This document shows, in pieces, positions 8,589 through 11,573 of a stretch of 11,573 nucleotides of DNA. The notes under the pieces are model-generated. The model did not search any database and was not told the origin of the DNA. It saw only the letters and a list, made by a program, of their open reading frames with translations. The stretch is from Gammaproteobacteria bacterium. GTDB lineage: Bacteria; Pseudomonadota; Gammaproteobacteria; GCA-001735895. The translations under genes were made by a program, and so were the position numbers. Every line of letters starts with the position of its first letter. Positions within the stretch are counted from its first letter, which is position 1. Location: assembly GCA_024763185.1 (NCBI GenBank), contig JANTFY010000051.1, positions 1 to 11,573 on the forward strand. Reading direction: 5' to 3'.

Positions 8589-8886
8589 AAAATCGATGAA
8601 AACACTGATAATTTTAATGGTAGCCATTACCCTGCCCGTTGCCAGTCTGCATGCACAGGAGCGCATTGAAATGAAGGGCACTTCGATTATCGGAAACAAG
8701 GAATTGCCCAAGGTGCTGTATATCGTACCCTGGAAAACAGCGGAATCGATAGAACTGACCACGCCGTCTTATACCAGTGTGCTGGACGATGCCTTGGCGC
8801 CCCTGGAGCGCCCCGCATTTCAGCGCCAGGTACGCTATTATCATAATTTGTATCCGGATATAGAAACCCAAAAAAACAAACCTTAA
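8581..8886 (+). CDS. Small secreted protein, unknown family
   Basis: This is a 101-residue protein with a signal peptide (hydrophobic 9-23, cleavage after LHA25). An in-frame ATG at 8596 would remove five residues and leave a more typical signal peptide, so either start is possible. The mature part is about 76 residues. It contains GTSIIGNKELPKVLYIVPWK (33-52), which looks like a strand-turn-strand core, and an aromatic, basic tail with RPAFQRQVRYYHNLYP. There is no lipobox, transmembrane helix or enzyme motif, and I do not recognise the family. Its signal peptide, its 8-base overlap with the TPR lipoprotein gene and its position just before exbB argue that it is a real periplasmic part of the same machine rather than a chance reading frame. 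Confidence 0.75.
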   Translation: MDKKSMKTLIILMVAITLPVASLHAQERIEMKGTSIIGNKELPKVLYIVPWKTAESIELTTPSYTSVLDDALAPLERPAFQRQVRYYHNLYPDIETQKNKP

Positions 8887-8891
8887 TCAAT

Positions 8892-8914
8892 GTGGCTCTG
8901 GTTATAAGAGTCAC
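8892..8914 (+). other. Intergenic RNA hairpin before exbB
   Basis: An 8-base left arm (8892-8899) pairs with 8907-8914 across a 7-base loop, with one G-U pair. No T-run follows, so it is not a standard terminator. It sits in the largest intergenic gap, between the envelope genes and the motor genes, where it could stabilise or process the mRNA. Confidence 0.45.
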
Positions 8915-8940
8915 CTAATAAACCTGTTTAGTACAAACAC

Positions 8941-8946
8941 AAGGAG
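8941..8946 (+). promoter_or_regulatory. Strong ribosome binding site of exbB-like gene
   Basis: AAGGAG lies 9 bases before the ATG at 8956 and is the best Shine-Dalgarno sequence in the window. Its GAG is part of a perfect 12-base palindrome (8944-8955) that could fold weakly over the site. Confidence 0.8.
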
Positions 8947-8955
8947 ATATATCTC

Positions 8956-9594
8956 ATGTTAAATACAGTCATCGATTTCTTTCAGTCCGGGGGCGCATTT
9001 ATGTACCCCATACTGGTGGTGCTGGCTATAGGTCTGGCAATCAGTATTGAGCGTTATCTGTACCTTACCGCTGCCAAGATGAATAATCGCCGCATGCTTG
9101 CCAAAATCATGCCGATGATGGAAAAAGGCGAAATGAACAGCGTCATCCAAACTATCAAAGGTTCGAATGCCACGGTCTCTAAAATTCTCACCCAGGGATT
9201 GAATAATTTTAAGAATGCCCGACGTCGTGATGATATTGAAGCCTCCATGGAAGAAAGTATCATGGAAGCTATTCCGCGCCTGGAAAAGCGAACCCATTAC
9301 CTGGCCATGTTCGCCAATATCGCAACCCTGCTGGGTCTGCTCGGCACCATTATCGGCCTGATAAAAGCATTTACTGCGGTGGCCCAGGTTGATCCATCGA
9401 TGAAAGCTGAAATCCTGTCAACATCGATTTCCGTAGCGATGAACACTACCGCCTTTGGATTGATCGTGGCGATTCCATTATTGATCTTTTACACGTTGCT
9501 ACAAACCAAAACGACCGAAATAATCGACAGTCTTGAAATGGCTACGGTACGTTTTACCAACCAGTTATCCAAGTTCAAAGGCGTCGGACAGTAA
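8956..9594 (+). CDS. ExbB/TolQ/MotA-family proton channel protein (AglR-like)
   Basis: The 212 residues match the length and topology of the ExbB/TolQ family. TM1 is at about 14-31, followed by E32-R33. A cytoplasmic loop holds the helical segment ending in EAIPRLEKRTHYL. TM2 is at about 116-138 (LLGLLGTIIGLIKAF) and TM3 at about 158-181 (TTAFGLIVAIPLLIFYTLL). The GLLGT and TTxxGL.VAIP signatures are the family's most conserved parts. Known family members form a pentamer around the ExbD helices and convert proton flow into motion. With two ExbD genes and a TonB-like gene behind it, this is the stator of the system. In Glt-type machines the equivalent is AglR. It has its own strong ribosome site, which fits a need for more copies than ExbD. 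No siderophore receptor is nearby. Confidence 0.95.
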   Translation: MLNTVIDFFQSGGAFMYPILVVLAIGLAISIERYLYLTAAKMNNRRMLAKIMPMMEKGEMNSVIQTIKGSNATVSKILTQGLNNFKNARRRDDIEASMEESIMEAIPRLEKRTHYLAMFANIATLLGLLGTIIGLIKAFTAVAQVDPSMKAEILSTSISVAMNTTAFGLIVAIPLLIFYTLLQTKTTEIIDSLEMATVRFTNQLSKFKGVGQ

Positions 9595-9597
9595 GTC

Positions 9598-10095
9598 ATG
9601 GCGGGTAAACGACGCATTCTCCGCCACAAACATCCGGCGGCTGAACTCAACATCACCGCCTTCATGAACCTGATGGTGGTATTGGTGCCCTTTCTGCTGA
9701 TGACGGCCGTATTCAGCAATATCACCATTTTGGATATTAACCTTCCACCTCCGGGCAGCAATGCCGATAACAAACAAAAGAAACCACCATTTGAGCTTCG
9801 CGTGACGATTCGCAAGAATGCGCTGATTCTGTCTGATAATAAAGGCGGCCTAATAAAACGAATTGGCAAAAATAAAGGCCAGCATAACTATGCATTACTT
9901 AAACAAACCCTGAAACAGGTAAAAGCCCGATTTCCGGACAAGAAGAATATTACAATTCTGTCAGAGCCTAATACGGCTTATAACGATATGATCCAGGTAA
10001 TGGACAGCGCGCGTTCTTACACTGCCTTGGTGGAAGGTGAACAGGTGCGCGCAGAATTGTTTCCGGATATATCAATCGGTGACGCCGCAAAATAA
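9598..10095 (+). CDS. ExbD/TolR-like protein lacking the channel Asp
   Basis: The 165-residue protein has ExbD layout: a basic N-terminus, one transmembrane helix (about 20-40) and a periplasmic domain ending in a helix near YNDMIQVMDSAR. In ExbD/TolR the helix starts with a pattern like TPFIDVMLVLL, whose Asp carries protons. Here the aligned stretch is TAFMNLMVVLV, with Asn at residue 24 (AAC at 9667-9669), so the proton-carrying residue is missing. The helix also carries a Pro (P31). It probably acts as the partner of the second ExbD, which keeps the Asp. It starts three bases after the exbB-like stop, so it is coupled. In Glt-type systems two ExbD-like proteins, AglQ and AglS, occur; which one this matches cannot be told. 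Confidence 0.92.
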   Translation: MAGKRRILRHKHPAAELNITAFMNLMVVLVPFLLMTAVFSNITILDINLPPPGSNADNKQKKPPFELRVTIRKNALILSDNKGGLIKRIGKNKGQHNYALLKQTLKQVKARFPDKKNITILSEPNTAYNDMIQVMDSARSYTALVEGEQVRAELFPDISIGDAAK

Positions 10096-10108
10096 CGGAA
10101 CAAGATCA

Positions 10109-10606
10109 ATGAAACTTTCCCGACGTGCCAAAAGAATGCAACAACACCATGCGCGAAGCAAGGATCGAAATGCTGCCCTGAACATGGTCTCTTTGATGGA
10201 CATTTTTACCATACTGGTTTTTTTTCTATTGGTTAATGCCACCAGTGCCGAGGTTCTGCCGTCACCCAAGAATATTGTGTTACCGGACTCGAGTACGCAA
10301 AAACTTCCCAAGAAAAACCTGGTCATCGCGGTTAACGATAAACACATCAGTTTACAGGGTAAAAAAATCGTTAGTGTAGAGGCGGCAATGAAGAGCAAGG
10401 CCAAAACTATCAAACCACTATTTGTTGCGTTAAAACAAACCGCGTCCCAGGTTAAAGACATCACCGATAAAAAAGGGGTCACCATTATGGGCGATAAGGA
10501 TATTCCTTACGCATTACTTAAAAAAATCATGTTGACCTGCTCAGGCGCAAATTTCACGAATCTGTCTTTTGCGGTTAACCAGAAACAAAGCACGGCAGAA
10601 AGCTAA
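10109..10606 (+). CDS. ExbD/TolR-like protein with intact channel Asp
   Basis: From the ATG at 10109 it has 165 residues, a basic cytoplasmic N-terminus (RRAKR), one transmembrane helix (about 27-45, MVSLMDIFTILVFFLL) and a periplasmic domain. D31 (GAC at 10199-10201) sits where ExbD/TolR/MotB proteins have their essential proton-binding Asp. The reading frame is open further upstream to an ATG at 10037, but that would overlap the previous gene by 59 bases and add 24 residues unlike any ExbD N-terminus. The start at 10109, with GGAA about 8-10 bases before it, is preferred. The C-terminal part (DIPYALLKKIM) matches the ExbD pattern. One Cys (MLTCSG) lies near the end. It lies 13 bases after the first ExbD and overlaps the TonB-like gene by one base. 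Confidence 0.92.
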   Translation: MKLSRRAKRMQQHHARSKDRNAALNMVSLMDIFTILVFFLLVNATSAEVLPSPKNIVLPDSSTQKLPKKNLVIAVNDKHISLQGKKIVSVEAAMKSKAKTIKPLFVALKQTASQVKDITDKKGVTIMGDKDIPYALLKKIMLTCSGANFTNLSFAVNQKQSTAES

Positions 10607-11568
10607 TGGCTGCGCAAAACATAACCGCTGAACCTAACCTGCCCTGGGTAGAAGGTAAAGAAGACCGACTGTTCAAACGCATGGTCATCGCGATGATCAT
10701 TGTGTTCGTTCTTATCGGAATCATTATGAATAAGGTAATTTTACCGGAGCCAGAGCAAAAGAAGCTGGTTGATGTTTCTCCACGTCTTGCCAAACTTATT
10801 CTGGAAAAAAAGAAAGAGCCGCCTCCCCCACCTCCAAAACCCGAAAAGAAAAAGGTTGAAAAAAAGAAACCGAAACCTGAAAAGAAAAAGGACGTAAAGA
10901 AACCCGAGCCAAAAAAACAAAAGGTCAAACCCAAGCCTAAACCTGATAGCCGTGCAGCGGCACGTAAAAAGGCACAACAAAGTGGTTTGATTGCGTTAAG
11001 CGACGACCTGGCAGATTTGCGAGAAAGTTTTGACTTCACTGATATCGGTGATTTGCCTCAGCAAAAAACCGGTAAAAAAGCTGAAGCGGTGGTGTCTACC
11101 AATGAACTTCTGACGGCTAAAGCGAGCAAAGGCAGTGGTGGTATCAGGACCAATACCCTAAACCGTCAAATTAAGGGTAGTGAACTGGCGCAACGAAAAA
11201 CCTCCAATGTCAAAAGTAAAATCGAGAGTAATGAAAAAATCGTTGCCAAGGCCTCTTCAACATCCAAAGGTCGTAGTGCTAATCGCAGCCAGGAAGAAAT
11301 TGAACGTGTTTTTCAGAAAAACAAAGGTGCCATATTCAGTATTTACAACCGTGAGCTGAGAAAAGATCCTTCCTTACAGGGCAAGGTGGTCGTTGAGCTG
11401 ACCATTGCACCTAATGGTTCAGTGACCAAATGTATCCTGGTATCCAGCGAGCTTGATCATCAGAAACTGGAAAAACGGCTGATATCCAAGATCAAGAAGT
11501 TCAAGTTTGCCAGTAAAAATGTACCCCCGATAACGGTAAATTACCCGATCGATTTTCTACCCTCTTAA
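10606..11568 (+). CDS. TonB-like protein with AgmX/PglI-type C-terminal domain
   Basis: The 320-residue protein has a short cytoplasmic N-terminus, one transmembrane helix (about 26-46), then six prolines (72-77) and a Lys/Pro-rich rod to about 115, typical of TonB/TolA proteins that span the periplasm. A Ser/Lys-rich linker follows, then a compact domain at about 228-320. That domain starts with EIERVFQKNKGAIFSIYNRE, continues with GKVVVELTIAPNGSVTK, and ends NYPIDF. This pattern is that of the C-terminal domain shared by AgmX/GltJ and PglI-type proteins, which also resembles the TonB C-terminus. It should carry work from the ExbB-ExbD motor to envelope partners, here plausibly the TPR lipoproteins. 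Its start overlaps the preceding stop by one base (TAATG). The stop lies 5 bases before the window ends, so what follows is unknown. Confidence 0.93.
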   Translation: MAAQNITAEPNLPWVEGKEDRLFKRMVIAMIIVFVLIGIIMNKVILPEPEQKKLVDVSPRLAKLILEKKKEPPPPPPKPEKKKVEKKKPKPEKKKDVKKPEPKKQKVKPKPKPDSRAAARKKAQQSGLIALSDDLADLRESFDFTDIGDLPQQKTGKKAEAVVSTNELLTAKASKGSGGIRTNTLNRQIKGSELAQRKTSNVKSKIESNEKIVAKASSTSKGRSANRSQEEIERVFQKNKGAIFSIYNRELRKDPSLQGKVVVELTIAPNGSVTKCILVSSELDHQKLEKRLISKIKKFKFASKNVPPITVNYPIDFLPS

Positions 11569-11573
11569 AAAAA

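Noticed and set aside
8941..8958. AAGGAGATATA before exbB resembles the phage T7 gene 10 leader used in expression vectors.
   Set aside because: Identity ends after 11 bases and the surroundings are natural genes; a strong ribosome site explains it without vector contamination.
10037..10108. Upstream extension of the second ExbD to the ATG at 10037.
   Set aside because: It overlaps the first ExbD gene and adds 24 residues unlike ExbD N-termini; ATG 10109 follows the preceding stop and a GGAA.
10575..11039. 154-codon minus-strand reading frame rich in Phe, Gly and Ser.
   Set aside because: It is the antisense shadow of the Lys/Pro-rich part of the TonB-like gene; no ribosome site or family resemblance.
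8956..11568. Plain TonB-ExbB-ExbD siderophore uptake or Tol-Pal system.
   Set aside because: No receptor, TolB or Pal gene, two ExbDs of which one lacks the Asp, an AgmX-type tail and three TPR neighbours fit neither.
11566..11573. A-run at the window end as a terminator element.
   Set aside because: No stem precedes it and the run is A, not T, on the coding strand; the window stops too soon to judge.

Overview
The window is a single-strand, tightly packed gene block, with all ten supported genes on the + strand and gaps of at most 69 bases. By eye the base composition is moderate (roughly 45-50% GC). Outer-membrane lipoproteins, Tat export and an ExbB-ExbD-TonB-like set point to a Gram-negative proteobacterium, most likely a gammaproteobacterium. 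This placement is inference from gene content, not from a marker gene.

Layout. At 20-1642 is a Tat-exported, divergent DUF1501-like protein. At 1667-2677 is an exported ApbE-type FAD:protein FMN transferase. At 2731-3282 is a small secreted coiled-coil plus beta-rich protein of unknown family. Three exported helical-repeat (TPR) proteins follow: a soluble periplasmic one (3300-5165), a large outer-membrane lipoprotein (5162-7957) and a small TPR lipoprotein (7947-8588). A small secreted protein of unknown function follows (8581-8886). After a 69-base gap with a hairpin and a strong ribosome binding site comes the inner-membrane motor: ExbB/TolQ-like (8956-9594), two ExbD/TolR-like proteins (9598-10095 and 10109-10606) and a TonB-like protein with an AgmX/PglI-type C-terminal domain (10606-11568).

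How they may work together. One ExbB, two ExbDs, a Lys/Pro-rich periplasm-spanning protein and several TPR envelope proteins closely resembles the core of the Myxococcus Agl-Glt machinery (AglR/AglQ/AglS with Glt TPR proteins and AgmX). From memory, related clusters without a known motility role occur in gammaproteobacteria. I infer a proton-motive-force driven machine that passes work from the inner membrane through the TonB-like protein to TPR lipoproteins on the outer membrane. Its cargo or output is not visible here. The ApbE protein and the Tat protein add a possible flavin-based component.

Most notable points: (1) the first ExbD has Asn (N24) where the proton-carrying Asp of the family normally sits, while the second keeps Asp (D31), suggesting an asymmetric ExbD pair; (2) the Tat protein next to ApbE carries a TGAT tetrapeptide resembling an ApbE flavinylation site; (3) two small secreted proteins of unrecognised family are embedded in the block. 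No RNA genes, CRISPR arrays, insertion sequences, convincing promoters or convincing terminators were seen. The block probably continues upstream, because its first gene starts only 20 bases in.
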